Assembly: GCF_020866965.1 (NCBI RefSeq) | Contig: NZ_JAJATX010000026.1 | Span: forward strand, 15,107-49,128 | From: Microvirga roseola | Lineage (GTDB): Bacteria; Pseudomonadota; Alphaproteobacteria; Rhizobiales; Beijerinckiaceae | Reading direction: 5' to 3' | Length of the DNA stretch: 34,022 bases | Shown here: in pieces, positions 24,501 to 33,035 of the stretch | How positions within the stretch are numbered: the stretch's first letter is position 1 | Layout of the letters: every line of letters begins with the position of its first letter | The notes under the pieces: model-generated | The model's database searches: none | Seen by the model: only the letters and a program-made list of their open reading frames with translations | Told to the model about the DNA's origin: nothing | Made by a program: the position numbers and the translations under genes

Positions 24501-24533
24501 GTGTGGCCGTCCGGATCTCCCGGCAGGCCACAC
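24501..24533 (-). terminator. Hairpin downstream of the alcohol dehydrogenase gene
   Basis: GTGTGGCC and GGCCACAC form an 8-bp perfect stem with internal CCGG pairing in the loop. It lies 40 bases after the dehydrogenase stop on the minus strand. No T-run follows. Confidence 0.45.
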
Positions 24534-24572
24534 CTAGGGAAGCTGCGGTTCCGCCGGGCCGACAAAGGCCGG

Positions 24573-25616
24573 TCAGGCAAAACGGGTGATGACGCTGATG
24601 CCCGTGCCTTCGAACGAGTCCATCCGCACCAGGGCCTCCGGCGCCTCTTCGAGCGCAAGCCTCTTGCCCACGAGCTTATGCGGCGTGAGCTTGCCCGCCT
24701 CGATCATGCCCATCATGGAGGCATAGCGGAACGCCTGCATCCCGTGACTGCCGAGGATCTCGAGTTCCCAGGCGATCACCCGGTCCATCGGGATCGCCGG
24801 GCGGGCATGGTCGCCGAGCATGAGACCCACCTGCACATGCTTCCCGCGGCGGCGCAGGTTCGCAATCGAGTTGAAGCAAGTGGTCGGGTGTCCCAGCGCA
24901 TCGATAGAGACATGCGCGCCGACCTTCGTGATCTCGCGCACCGCCTCGACCACATCCGGCACGTCGCGCGCATTGATCGTCGCGACCGCGCCCATCTGGC
25001 GAGCAAAGTCGAGCTTTTCGTTCGTCAGGTCGACGGCCACCACGTTCGCGCCCATGGCGCTCGCGATCATGATTGCGGACAACCCGACTCCGCCGCAGCC
25101 ATGGACCGCAACCCAGTCGCCCGGCCCGACTCGGCCCTGGTCGACGATGGCGCGGAAGGAGGTGACGAAGCGGCAGCCGAGGCTCGCCGCGGTGGCGAAG
25201 TCCAGGCTCTCGGGCAGGGCGACGAGATTCGTGTCGGCGTAGTCGACAGCGACAAATTCCGCAAACGAGCCCCAGGCGGTGAAGCCCGGCTGAAACTGTC
25301 GTTCGCAGACCTGGTGGTTGCCCGAATTGCACTCGTGGCAGTGCCCGCAGCCGCCGACGAAGGGCACCGTCACCCGGTCGCCCTTCTTCCAGCGCGTGAC
25401 CTGCTTGCCGGTCGCCAGAACCGTGCCCGCCAGCTCATGCCCCGGCACATGCGGCAGCACCACGTCGGGATCGTGCCCCATCCAGCCATGCCAGTCGCTC
25501 CGGCACAGTCCCGTCGCTTCCACCTTGATGACGACGCCCTCGGGTGAAGGCGTCGGATCCGGTACGTTCTGCAGACGGGGCGGCTGACCGAACTGTTCGA
25601 AAACGACGGCTTTCAT
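24573..25616 (-). CDS. Zinc-dependent alcohol dehydrogenase family protein
   Basis: A 347-residue medium-chain dehydrogenase. Catalytic zinc ligands: C38 in [10 protein letters not shown] and H60-E61 in PGHELAG. Structural zinc ligands: C90, C93, C96 and C104 in [15 protein letters not shown]. The NAD(P)-binding Rossmann motif is [10 protein letters not shown] (about 169-178), followed by [14 protein letters not shown] whose acidic residue suggests NAD(H). [14 protein letters not shown] is shared with a group often labelled alcohol or threonine-type dehydrogenases; the substrate cannot be set from sequence alone. It is flanked by a hairpin downstream and a gene-free 105-base gap upstream, so it is probably monocistronic. 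Confidence 0.92.
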   Translation of the reverse strand: MKAVVFEQFGQPPRLQNVPDPTPSPEGVVIKVEATGLCRSDWHGWMGHDPDVVLPHVPGHELAGTVLATGKQVTRWKKGDRVTVPFVGGCGHCHECNSGNHQVCERQFQPGFTAWGSFAEFVAVDYADTNLVALPESLDFATAASLGCRFVTSFRAIVDQGRVGPGDWVAVHGCGGVGLSAIMIASAMGANVVAVDLTNEKLDFARQMGAVATINARDVPDVVEAVREITKVGAHVSIDALGHPTTCFNSIANLRRRGKHVQVGLMLGDHARPAIPMDRVIAWELEILGSHGMQAFRYASMMGMIEAGKLTPHKLVGKRLALEEAPEALVRMDSFEGTGISVITRFA

Positions 25617-25721
25617 GACGGGCCTTTCCTACGCCAACGGAGGGAAGGGGCGGTATAGCCTTCGCGTGACGCAGGGGCAAATTGCGCGCGCCGCCGGCGT
25701 ACTTTCGTGCGTGCCATCCCG

Positions 25722-27917
25722 TCAGATGATGAAGACGTCGTGGTACTTGAGGGTGGCCTTGTTGGAGAGGGTGGCGATCTTCACCTGCTCCTTCGATCCG
25801 GTGCCGTCCGCATCGTAGTAGAGCACGCCCTTCTTCTTGTCGTAGATGATGTGGTCGTTCCGGTCGTCGGCCTCGGAGCCCACCTCGAAAAACGCCTTCT
25901 TCAGCTTCTTGGGCTTCTTCTCCGAACCGGAGCCGATCTTCCTGAAGACCTTATCGGCCAAGTAGATACTGTCGTATTTTGAGCTGAAGTCGACGATCCG
26001 GCCCACGTTCTTGGTGCTGGCCGGCTTCTTGTCGAAGACGAACACGTCCCGGCCGGACTGGCCGTAGAGCTTGTCGTTGCCCGACCCGCCCCAGATCGTG
26101 TCGTCGCCCGAGCCACCGTAGAGCCGATCATTGCCCGAGGAAGCCTTGAGCGCGTCGTCGCCGCCCTGGCCCTTCAGCCTGTTCGTGCCGGCATGCCCGA
26201 TGATCTCATTGGCAGTATCCGATCCGGTCAGACTGGCCGACTTCTTGGCGGATACGCCGGACAGCTTCAGCACCTCGATGTCGGCATCCGAACGCAGCGT
26301 GTAGCTGCCGCGGGCAATTACCGTATCCTGGCCCTCGCCGGCGCTCTCCCGTACACTGTCCCTGCTCCTGACATAGTAGCTGTCGTTGCCGCGGCGCCCC
26401 ATGAGGATGGCAGAGCCGTTGCCGGTGAGAGCGTCACGGAATGACGATCCAAGCAGGCCCTCGATACCGGTATATACGTCACCCGCCGCATCGCCCCCCG
26501 AACCGCTCGAAAGGCCCGCCGTCACGCCGGTTTTGGCGTTGGCGAAGGAAATGAAGTCGATGCCGCTGCCGCCGTTCAGATGATCTGCACCTGAATCGCC
26601 GAAGAGCGTGTCGTTGTCTCCTCCACCGTTCAGCATGTCGTTGCCTGCGGCGCCGACGAGAGAGTCGGCTCCATCGCCGCCATTCATCCCGTCATTGAAC
26701 GACGTGCCGATATACTGGTCGTCTCTTGGTGTACCCGCCAGCGAAACAGCTTTGTCGCGCGGATCGACGATCTGCACCCCCTGCGAGTGACGGACGACGA
26801 TTCGTCCATCCGCCAGGAGGTGGAGTTCGTGCAGATCGATGGATGCAGTCGTTGCCTCTTGGCTGACACGGAGGTCGTCGCTCACACGTGCGCCGTGCTC
26901 GTCAAAGGTCGCAAGATGGACCTCAAATCCCGGCACGCCGCCGACATGTCCTGTTGCCTTCTCGTAAGCCACGGCAAAGCCGCCGCCCGGCAGTGACAGC
27001 ACATTGGAATGACCGGCGGAGAGAAGGTCTGGAAATCCGAGAGTCGAAACGGGCTTCCCATCGGATAAAGGTGTACCGTCCGGCTTGTAGATTCTGAAGA
27101 AGGCATTGAAGTCGGGGCTTCCGTCCGGGCCTTGCTCCATCCACGTCACGACGAAGCCACCGCCTTCGAGGCCGGTGACCTTGATCTCTTCCTTGATGGG
27201 GGACGGGCTTGTCGAAATGGAAAAGGGCGTTGACAGAGCTGGACCGCCGACACCAGATGGTGTGAGCACGTAGCCCTTGAGAGACGACGTGTCTTCGCGC
27301 ACCACCACGGCGACATTGCCATTGGCCAGCGCGGCAACGTCAGTCAGAGCGATTCCCGGCATAGAGCCACCGGCCGAGCCCAAGTCCAATGCAGCCGAGC
27401 GCATACCGTCCGGGCTGAAGACGCGCAAATAGGCGTGGCTGTCCTTTTCGTTGCGGGCGCTGATGACCAATGTTCCGTCGTCAAGCGCGACGATGGATTC
27501 CGCATAATCCCTAGCGCCAGAGACCGGATCGAAAACCGGTTTCGTGAGGCCGATCGGCGTCAGATCGGCACTGTAGATGCACATCCAAGGGGCCACGTAG
27601 GTGTTCCCGGAGCTGGGCGTATTCACGGTCCAGGTGATCGCAATCCGACCGTCAGGCAGCTCCACCGCCATCGGATCGATGGCAGGGATCTCCAAGTCTC
27701 CATAGACGCCCGGCACCTCGTGATCCGGAACGTCGAGGTCCTGTCTGGCCTCCAGGGATCCATCCGCATTGTAGATCCAGGCTGTGAGTGTGAAAGCGGG
27801 ATATGTCCCGGTCTTGCCCAGAACCAGAAAGGTGCCGTTGCTGAGCGGCGTCATGCGCGGGAGGCCGATCACGGACGGAAGTGAGAAGGCGGATCCCCAG
27901 AGAGACGGTTCGGCCAT
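25722..27917 (-). CDS. RTX (haemolysin-type calcium-binding repeat) protein
   Basis: A 731-residue protein with an N-terminal half (1-390) of beta-propeller-like repeats: stretches such as ALANGNVAVVVRED, LDDGTLVISAR, LEGGGFVVTWMEQG and LPGGGFAVAYEKA recur about every 50-60 residues. Then come two blocks of GGxGxDxLx calcium-binding nonapeptides (about 395-460 and 572-624) and a C-terminal region ending GVLYYDADGTGS...KYHDVFII. The lack of an N-terminal signal peptide with C-terminal RTX repeats is typical of type I secretion. No type I exporter genes are nearby. The C-terminal 110 residues are clearly related to those of the second RTX gene at 32834. Base composition is visibly less GC-rich than in neighbours, suggesting transfer. 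Function unknown; adhesion or surface layer are possible. Confidence 0.88.
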   Translation of the reverse strand: MAEPSLWGSAFSLPSVIGLPRMTPLSNGTFLVLGKTGTYPAFTLTAWIYNADGSLEARQDLDVPDHEVPGVYGDLEIPAIDPMAVELPDGRIAITWTVNTPSSGNTYVAPWMCIYSADLTPIGLTKPVFDPVSGARDYAESIVALDDGTLVISARNEKDSHAYLRVFSPDGMRSAALDLGSAGGSMPGIALTDVAALANGNVAVVVREDTSSLKGYVLTPSGVGGPALSTPFSISTSPSPIKEEIKVTGLEGGGFVVTWMEQGPDGSPDFNAFFRIYKPDGTPLSDGKPVSTLGFPDLLSAGHSNVLSLPGGGFAVAYEKATGHVGGVPGFEVHLATFDEHGARVSDDLRVSQEATTASIDLHELHLLADGRIVVRHSQGVQIVDPRDKAVSLAGTPRDDQYIGTSFNDGMNGGDGADSLVGAAGNDMLNGGGDNDTLFGDSGADHLNGGSGIDFISFANAKTGVTAGLSSGSGGDAAGDVYTGIEGLLGSSFRDALTGNGSAILMGRRGNDSYYVRSRDSVRESAGEGQDTVIARGSYTLRSDADIEVLKLSGVSAKKSASLTGSDTANEIIGHAGTNRLKGQGGDDALKASSGNDRLYGGSGDDTIWGGSGNDKLYGQSGRDVFVFDKKPASTKNVGRIVDFSSKYDSIYLADKVFRKIGSGSEKKPKKLKKAFFEVGSEADDRNDHIIYDKKKGVLYYDADGTGSKEQVKIATLSNKATLKYHDVFII

Positions 27918-28035
27918 GGCGATCTTTCACTGCAGTCGAAAAGAATGGCGCCCTTCGGCGTGGTGACGCAATGTTATGCAGAATCGCCAATAGGACAAGC
28001 TTCTTATGAAATGATGACGCGGTCGGACGAAGCGT

Positions 28036-28593
28036 TCATTCCCTGAACCGCCCGAACACCACCTTGGTCTCTCCGTAATCCCGCCGCTCGATCTCCTCGA
28101 AGCGCCCCGGCAGCGTGACCTCGACGTCTTGCGCCTCTTCCACGATCACCAGTGCATCCGGCACGAGCCAGCCGCCATTGGCGCAGGCGCGCAGGGCTTT
28201 CGGCGCGAGGTCCTTGCCGTAGGGCGGATCGCAGAAGACGACGGAGAAGGGAGCATTGGGGGCAGCATCGCCCATGCGCGTGGCGTCGCGGCGGAAGAGG
28301 CGGGTTGCGCCGCCCGCGCCCAAAGTCTCCACGTTCTCGCGGATGATGCCGCGCGCCTGCGCGCCGTCATCGACGAGGAGCGCGAAGGCGGCTCCGCGCG
28401 AGAGCGCCTCCAGCCCCATCGCGCCGGTGCCGGCAAACAGGTCGAGCACGCGCGCGCCCTCGAGGGGATCGTCGTAGCCGTGCTGGAGAATGTTGAAGAT
28501 CGTCTCGCGCAGGCGGTCCGAGGTCGGGCGGATGGCGTCCGAACTCGGCCCCTTGAGCGAGCGGCCGCGCCAGCGCCCGCCCACGATTCTCAT
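28036..28593 (-). CDS. rsmD: 16S rRNA (guanine(966)-N(2))-methyltransferase
   Basis: RsmD methylates G966 of 16S rRNA during 30S assembly using S-adenosylmethionine. The 185-residue product begins MRIVGGRWRGRSLKGP and has RPTSDRLRETIFNIL, the SAM-binding LDLFAGTGAMGLEALSRGA (about 50-68) and the catalytic FCDPPYGKD (about 120-128), the NPPY/DPPY motif of N2-guanine methyltransferases. Length is normal. It begins 13 bases after the stop of the pseudouridine synthase gene, so both rRNA modification genes are likely one transcript. Confidence 0.95.
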   Translation of the reverse strand: MRIVGGRWRGRSLKGPSSDAIRPTSDRLRETIFNILQHGYDDPLEGARVLDLFAGTGAMGLEALSRGAAFALLVDDGAQARGIIRENVETLGAGGATRLFRRDATRMGDAAPNAPFSVVFCDPPYGKDLAPKALRACANGGWLVPDALVIVEEAQDVEVTLPGRFEEIERRDYGETKVVFGRFRE

Positions 28594-28606
28594 GGTTCAA
28601 CCCCTG

Positions 28607-30586
28607 TCAGCGGCGGCCGCGCGGCCCACCCTTGGATCCGCCCTTCGAGCCGCCCTTGAAGCCCCCCTTGGAGGCTCCACGGGGGCCGCCCTTGAACCCG
28701 CCGCCGGCGCCGCCTCTCGGCCCGCCGCGCGAGGGACCTTCGCCTCGCGGAGGACCGCGGCGGGGACGATCGTCCTCGCCACGGGCGCGGAACGGGCGAT
28801 CGCCTCGCGGCTGGAGCGCGCGCTTCTCGCCGCCCTCGCGGGCCCCGAACGGGCGGTCGCCCCCCGGGCGGCGCGGGCGCTCGCCGCCCTCACGCGCATG
28901 TCCTGCCGCGGCCCCGCCGCGACCCGCGCCGCGGGGGCGCTCCTCGTTGCGGGATGCGGCGGCTCCACGGCCCCTGCGCGGCGCGGGAGCCTCCTCATCC
29001 TTCGGCGCGCTCACGAGGCGCTCCACCCGGACCTTGCGGCCTTCGCCGGACGTGATCGCGCCCACGCGCTCGCGCTGGCGCTCTCCGGTGACCGCGCGGG
29101 CGGCCTTGGGATCCGCGCCGCGACGCGGCATCTTCTTGCGCGGCGCGTCCTCGTCGGTTTCCCCGGCGCGCCAGACGCTCTTCTTCACCTCGAGGCGGGA
29201 GGGGCGCTTCTTGGACTCCTCCTCCTCGCGTCCGCGACGGTCGTCATCGCGAGAGCGGAAAGGCCTGGCCTCGTCGCCGCGCCTGCGGCGCGGGCGCTCG
29301 TCGTCCCGGTCGCGACGGGCGCGGGCAGGGCGCTCGCCCCGATCGCCGCGCTCCTCCTCGGTCGAGCCGAAGGGCGCGATGGGCTCGCGCACGGGGCTCT
29401 CGAAATCGACGCCGGCTTCCGCGGCCAGAGCCGCGCCAAGCTGATCCTTGAGAACCTTGGTCCGTACCTCTTCGACGAGGCCGACTTCGAGGTCGCCGAG
29501 CTGGAACGGGCCGAAGGACATGCGGATCAGGCGGTTCACCTGCAGGCCCATATGCTCGAGAATGCGCTTGATCTCGCGGTTCTTGCCCTCGCGCAGGCCC
29601 ATCGTGATCCAGGCGTTGTCGCCCTGCACCCGGTCGAGGCGCGCCTCGATGGGACCGTAATCGATGCCGTCGATGGTGATGCCGTCGCGGAGCCGGTCGA
29701 GATCGGCCTGATTGACCTCGCCGTGGGCGCGCACCTTGTAGCGGCGCAGCCAGCCGGTATCCGGATGGGCGATCACGCGGGCCAGGCCACCGTCATTGGT
29801 GAGGAGCAGCAGCCCTTCGGTATTGATGTCGAGCCGGCCCACCGCCACCACGCGGGGCAGATCCTCCGGCAGGCTCTCGAACACGGTGGGGCGGCCTTCC
29901 GGGTCGCGGGCCGTGGTCACGAGGCCGCGGGGCTTGTGGTAAAGCCACAGGCGCGTGCGCTCCTTGGCGGGCAGGGGCTCCCCGTCCACGGTAATCCTGT
30001 CGGCGGCGGTCACGTTGACGGCAGGGGAGTCCAGCACCTTGCCGTTCAGGGTGACGCGGCCCTCCGCGATCATCGCCTCCGCATCGCGGCGGGAGGCAAT
30101 GCCGGCACGGGCGATGACCTTGGCGATCCGGTCTTCGACCGGCTCCTGAGGCCCTGCCGCGATCTCCACGGTCTCCTCGCGCCGGCGGCGCGGGCGCTCC
30201 TCGGCAGAGCGGTCGAAACGCCGGGGACGCTCGTCGCCGCTGCGGCCGCGGAAGGGGCGATCCCCGTCGTCGCGGCGGGCGCGGAAGGGCTTGTCGCCGC
30301 CCTCAGGGCGGGGACGGCGGGGGCGGTCATCGTTGTCGCGGCTGCGGAAGGGCCGGTCGCCGCCCTCGGGACGCGGGCGGCGGGGCCGCTCGTCATTGTC
30401 GCGGCTGCGGAAAGGCCGATCGCCGCCTTCGCGGGGCTTGCGCGGGCGGTCGTCTCCACCCCGGGCGCGGAAGGGGCGGTCCCCATCCTCGCGGGGCTTG
30501 CGGAAGGGCCTGTCACCGGAGGTACGGCCGCGGTCGGAGCGCCCGGGTGGACGGCCCCTTCGATTATCGTCGTTGCTGTCGGTCAT
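28607..30586 (-). CDS. RsuA/RluB-family pseudouridine synthase with long charged tails
   Basis: A 659-residue protein whose conserved core (about 150-400) is an RsuA/RluB/RluE/RluF pseudouridine synthase: S4 RNA-binding domain (RIAKVIARAGIASRRDAEAMI), LYHKPRGLVTT, and GRLDINTEGLLLLTNDG with catalytic D253, then GKNREIKRILEHMG. RluB (23S U2605) is the likeliest counterpart given the rsmD partner. The flanks are unusual: residues 1-149 repeat GDRPFR and ERPRR units, and residues about 400-659 are Arg/Gly/Asp/Lys-rich, ending in GGFKGG and GGSKGG repeats. Such tails resemble RGG-type RNA-binding extensions. Start at 30586 (MTDSNDDNRRG); the longer frame to 30829 overlaps tadA. The plus-strand frame over this gene is a shadow caused by the repeats. 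Confidence 0.92.
   Translation of the reverse strand: MTDSNDDNRRGRPPGRSDRGRTSGDRPFRKPREDGDRPFRARGGDDRPRKPREGGDRPFRSRDNDERPRRPRPEGGDRPFRSRDNDDRPRRPRPEGGDKPFRARRDDGDRPFRGRSGDERPRRFDRSAEERPRRRREETVEIAAGPQEPVEDRIAKVIARAGIASRRDAEAMIAEGRVTLNGKVLDSPAVNVTAADRITVDGEPLPAKERTRLWLYHKPRGLVTTARDPEGRPTVFESLPEDLPRVVAVGRLDINTEGLLLLTNDGGLARVIAHPDTGWLRRYKVRAHGEVNQADLDRLRDGITIDGIDYGPIEARLDRVQGDNAWITMGLREGKNREIKRILEHMGLQVNRLIRMSFGPFQLGDLEVGLVEEVRTKVLKDQLGAALAAEAGVDFESPVREPIAPFGSTEEERGDRGERPARARRDRDDERPRRRRGDEARPFRSRDDDRRGREEEESKKRPSRLEVKKSVWRAGETDEDAPRKKMPRRGADPKAARAVTGERQRERVGAITSGEGRKVRVERLVSAPKDEEAPAPRRGRGAAASRNEERPRGAGRGGAAAGHAREGGERPRRPGGDRPFGAREGGEKRALQPRGDRPFRARGEDDRPRRGPPRGEGPSRGGPRGGAGGGFKGGPRGASKGGFKGGSKGGSKGGPRGRR
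30305..30430 (-). repeat. 63-bp tandem repeat inside the pseudouridine synthase gene
   Basis: Residues 53-73 and 74-94 are near-identical 21-residue units of the form EGGDRPFRSRDND(E/D)RPRRPRP, followed by partial copies up to about residue 113. At DNA level this is two 63-bp tandem copies. As the unit is a multiple of three, copy-number change would keep the frame. Confidence 0.7.
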
Positions 30587-30626
30587 GCGAGCCTGATAGC
30601 AGAGGACAGGAAGAGAAGCGAGAACA

Positions 30627-31103
30627 ATGGATAACGCCCGTTCCAAGTCGTTCGATCCCGCAAAGGCCGACCCCATGAGCGTGGCCTTCGACGAGGCGCA
30701 GTCCGCCGCAGCGAGAGGCGAGGTGCCGGTGGGCGCCGTCATCGTGAAGGACGGGCGCATCGTCGCCTCGGCCGGGAATGCCCCCCGCGCCCTGCGCGAC
30801 CCCTCCGCCCATGCGGAGCTTCTTGCCATCCGCCGGGCCTGCGAGGCGCTGGAGGACGAGCGGCTCTCCGGCTGCGATCTCTATGTGACGCTGGAGCCCT
30901 GCACCATGTGCGCGGCGGCCATCTCCTTCGCCCGCATCCGGCGGGTCTACTACGCGGCTCAGGACCCGAAAGGGGGAGCCGTCGACAACGGCGTCCGCTT
31001 CTTCCAGCAGCCGACCTGCCACCATGCGCCCGAGGTCTATGGCGGCATCCGGGAGAGCGAGGCGGCTGCGCTGCTGCGGGAATTCTTCGGGGAGCGGCGG
31101 TAA
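30627..31103 (+). CDS. tadA: tRNA-specific adenosine deaminase
   Basis: TadA deaminates A34 to inosine in the tRNA-Arg(ACG) anticodon, an essential activity. The 158-residue product has EVPVGAVIVKDGRIV, the zinc ligand and catalytic pair HAE (H62, E64) and PCTMC (C92, C95), then ARIRRVYYAAQDPKGGAVDNGVRFFQQP. Start is either ATG 30627 or ATG 30675 (MSVAFDEA), the latter with AAAGG eight bases upstream. The gene diverges from the pseudouridine synthase gene with only 40 bases between the ATG codons, so their promoters must overlap. Confidence 0.95.
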   Translation: MDNARSKSFDPAKADPMSVAFDEAQSAAARGEVPVGAVIVKDGRIVASAGNAPRALRDPSAHAELLAIRRACEALEDERLSGCDLYVTLEPCTMCAAAISFARIRRVYYAAQDPKGGAVDNGVRFFQQPTCHHAPEVYGGIRESEAAALLREFFGERR

Positions 31104-31122
31104 GCCGGGTCTGAAAAGAGAA

Positions 31123-31148
31123 ACGCCCGGAGCGGATGCTCCGGGCGT
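31123..31148. terminator. Bidirectional terminator between tadA and the DUF2382 gene
   Basis: ACGCCCGGAGC and GCTCCGGGCGT form an 11-bp perfect stem with a 4-base loop between two convergent genes. On the minus strand it is followed by TTCTCTTTTC, so it best ends the DUF2382 transcript; it may also stop tadA. Confidence 0.7.
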
Positions 31149-31171
31149 CGTCTCCTGCTCCGCCGAGCTGG

Positions 31172-32053
31172 TTACCGGTTGTCGTCCCGGGTGCCGGTCC
31201 GGGAGATGCGGTTGCCGCGCTCGTCCTCCACCTCGACCTCGGTCTTGCGGACGGTGTCGGACACGGTCTCCGTGCGCCGGTCGACGTCCTTGCGGGCGAC
31301 GACCTCCTCGGTCACGCGGGCATCCTTGGAGATGACCGGCTCTTCGGAGTGCTCCTCCATCTCGATGCTGCGCTCGCGGAAGAGATCGTCATTGCTGCCC
31401 ATGGCGCCGGTGCGGGCCGAGCCTTCGACCGGACGGCGCTCGATATCCACGTGCTCCTGCCTCAAGGTGACCTGCTCCTCGACGGGGCGCTCGACCACGT
31501 GGGAGGTGATGCGGACGCGGCCGTGGCCCATTTCGCGCTTGCCCACATGCAGCTCTTCCTCGGCCACGGGGATCACCTCGTCGCGATCCGTGTCGCCCGT
31601 CTCGGTCCGCATCTGCGGCACGCCGGAGGTCGTCGTCGCGGAATCGGCCACGCCCGCCATGCCCGCGCCGTATCCCATCCAGCCGTCCGAGCGCCAGGCT
31701 TCCTGCTGCTCGTCGATGTCGAGGACGCCTTCGGAGTCGAGAATGCGGACAACCTGATCCACTTCCGCGTCCTCGCAGCGCACGGCGACGAGAGCGTTGC
31801 CGCGGCGCACGCCTTCGGCATAAGCCCGGGCGTCGCTGTCCGGGACACCGTTCGCGCGAAGGTAGTTTGCAACGCCCTCATGCATTGCCGAGCTGCCGTC
31901 ATACATGTCGCTCGTGCCTTCCCAGAGGCGGTGAGACTCGGCATTGGTGAAGAGGCTGATCTTGCCCTGCGACACGCCCGCATCCTCGAGCCGGCGAACG
32001 ATGGATGCAGCTTCGGCTTCGCTTCCATAGAGACAGGTTACCGTCTTGGCCAT
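31172..32053 (-). CDS. DUF2382 stress protein with N-terminal YflT-like domain
   Basis: A 293-residue protein. Residues 1-115 (VTCLYGSEAEAASIVRRLEDAGVS...VAVRCEDAEVDQVVRIL) resemble the general-stress 17M/YflT-type domain, which is an alpha/beta fold of unknown role. Residues 160-275 are a DUF2382 domain: IPVAEEELHVGKREMGHGRVRI, VVERPVEEQVTLRQEHVDIERRPV, then KTEVEVEDERG. The domain is related to YsnF/AvaK stress proteins. Highly charged and without signal peptide or membrane segment, it is probably cytoplasmic. ATG at 32053 (MAKTVTCLYG) is chosen; upstream readings add little. It follows another DUF2382 gene by 131 bases and has its own possible EcfG-type promoter at 32134-32158. Confidence 0.87.
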   Translation of the reverse strand: MAKTVTCLYGSEAEAASIVRRLEDAGVSQGKISLFTNAESHRLWEGTSDMYDGSSAMHEGVANYLRANGVPDSDARAYAEGVRRGNALVAVRCEDAEVDQVVRILDSEGVLDIDEQQEAWRSDGWMGYGAGMAGVADSATTTSGVPQMRTETGDTDRDEVIPVAEEELHVGKREMGHGRVRITSHVVERPVEEQVTLRQEHVDIERRPVEGSARTGAMGSNDDLFRERSIEMEEHSEEPVISKDARVTEEVVARKDVDRRTETVSDTVRKTEVEVEDERGNRISRTGTRDDNR

Positions 32054-32133
32054 TGTCGAAATCTCCATGCTCAAATCGGAAAGGTTTATGCCGCGCTCCA
32101 AACGCTCTCGCGGTCACGAGCGCACTGACAACC

Positions 32134-32158
32134 AATGGCTGCCTGATCACTTCGTTCC
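32134..32158 (-). promoter_or_regulatory. Possible EcfG-type promoter of the 31172-32053 gene
   Basis: On the minus strand GGAAC (32158-32154) is followed after 18 bases by TT (32135-32134). This matches the looser GGAAC-N18-TT form described for rhizobial RpoE2 (an EcfG sigma factor), but not the full CGTT element. It lies about 80 bases before the ATG. Confidence 0.45.
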
Positions 32159-32184
32159 CTGAATTCGAAGCTGATAGCCGGAGT

Positions 32185-32622
32185 TCACGCGGTGTTGTCG
32201 CTCTCGTCCCCGTCGATAGGAATCCTTTCGACGACGGCGCGCTGCTTGCGAAGCTCCACGGGAACATCGACGTCTTCCGTCTCGACGCCCCGGCGGATGT
32301 GCAATTCTTCCTTCAGGACGAGCCGCTTCTCGACCACGAGGACTTCTTCGAGCACTGGAACGATGGTGACGTCGTTCTCGGTCCGGACCTCGGGGGCTTG
32401 CTCCACCACGCGGTTGATCGGAACGCGGGATACGTCGACGCTCTCCGACATGAGCGAAGCGTGAGCGAGTTCGGTCTCCACGTCGGTGACCGTGCGGACG
32501 CGAACCTTGTCGGTGACCTCCCGCTTGCCGACCCGCAGCTCCTCTTCCGCCAGCGGGATCGCTTCCTCGTCGGCAGATGTATTACTTCCAGTGAAACGAG
32601 AGTCTTGAAGATGCTTCGCCAT
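32185..32622 (-). CDS. DUF2382 stress protein, single-domain
   Basis: A 145-residue protein (147 if started at 32628) that is essentially one DUF2382 domain: AIPLAEEELRVGKREVTDKVRVRT, VVEQAPEVRTENDVTIVPVLEEVLVVEKRLVLKEELHIRR, and a final VELRKQRAVVERI. The alternating charge/hydrophobic pattern and repeated EE-L-V-K-R units are those of YsnF-like proteins linked to stress responses. No signal peptide. It lies just downstream of a full EcfG-type promoter at 32648-32673, giving a short leader, and upstream of the second DUF2382 gene. I infer membership of the general stress regulon. Confidence 0.87.
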   Translation of the reverse strand: MAKHLQDSRFTGSNTSADEEAIPLAEEELRVGKREVTDKVRVRTVTDVETELAHASLMSESVDVSRVPINRVVEQAPEVRTENDVTIVPVLEEVLVVEKRLVLKEELHIRRGVETEDVDVPVELRKQRAVVERIPIDGDESDNTA

Positions 32623-32647
32623 GACCATGATCCCGCGTGCATCTGTG

Positions 32648-32673
32648 AACGTGCCGTTTGCCGGACATGTTCC
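32648..32673 (-). promoter_or_regulatory. EcfG (general stress sigma factor) type promoter
   Basis: On the minus strand GGAAC (32673-32669), a 17-base spacer and CGTT (32651-32648) match the EcfG consensus GGAAC-N16-17-CGTT exactly. The ATG at 32628 or 32622 lies 20-26 bases beyond the -10 element, leaving room for a short untranslated leader. A second GGAAC occurs 8 bases upstream. The function of the gene behind it (DUF2382) fits stress control. Confidence 0.75.
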
Positions 32674-32770
32674 GCGGTTCCCGACGCATCGACCTCTGCC
32701 GCCGTACGAAGCAGGCCGTGAGCCGAAACCATTTTTTGATGTCGGAGCTTACGGCGAGAGTAGGAAGACC

Positions 32771-32810
32771 AAAAAGGAGAGCGCGCGCACTTCGTGTTGC
32801 GCGTGCTCTC
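32771..32810 (-). terminator. Intrinsic terminator of the second RTX gene
   Basis: GAGAGCACGCGCA and TGCGCGCGCTCTC form a 13-bp stem with one mismatch (positions 32777-32789 and 32798-32810), followed on the minus strand by C and five T residues. It lies 24 bases past the stop codon at 32834. Confidence 0.75.
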
Positions 32811-33035
32811 TCGGCTTGCGGCGATTGATCGTGCTAAATCACGTTGAAATCGTTGTACTTGAGGCCGAGCTTCTTGGAAAGGGAGGCGATCTCTACGGCC
32901 TTCTTCGAACCCGATCCGTCGGCGTCGCAATAGAGCGCACCCTTCTTTTTGTTGTAGATCAAGTAGTCGTTTTTGTCCTTGGCCTTCTCGCCGGAGATGA
33001 AGAACTTCTTGTTCAGCTTGGACGGTTTCGCTTCC

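Noticed and set aside
30160..30560. CRISPR-like direct repeats
   Set aside because: The repeats are in-frame protein-coding units of 63 bp without unique spacers or cas genes.
28490..30634. Very long plus-strand open frame (714 codons) opposite the pseudouridine synthase gene
   Set aside because: It is a shadow of Arg/Gly-rich codons; the minus strand encodes clear S4 and catalytic motifs, and the plus-strand product is low-complexity Ala/Gly/Arg without a family signature.
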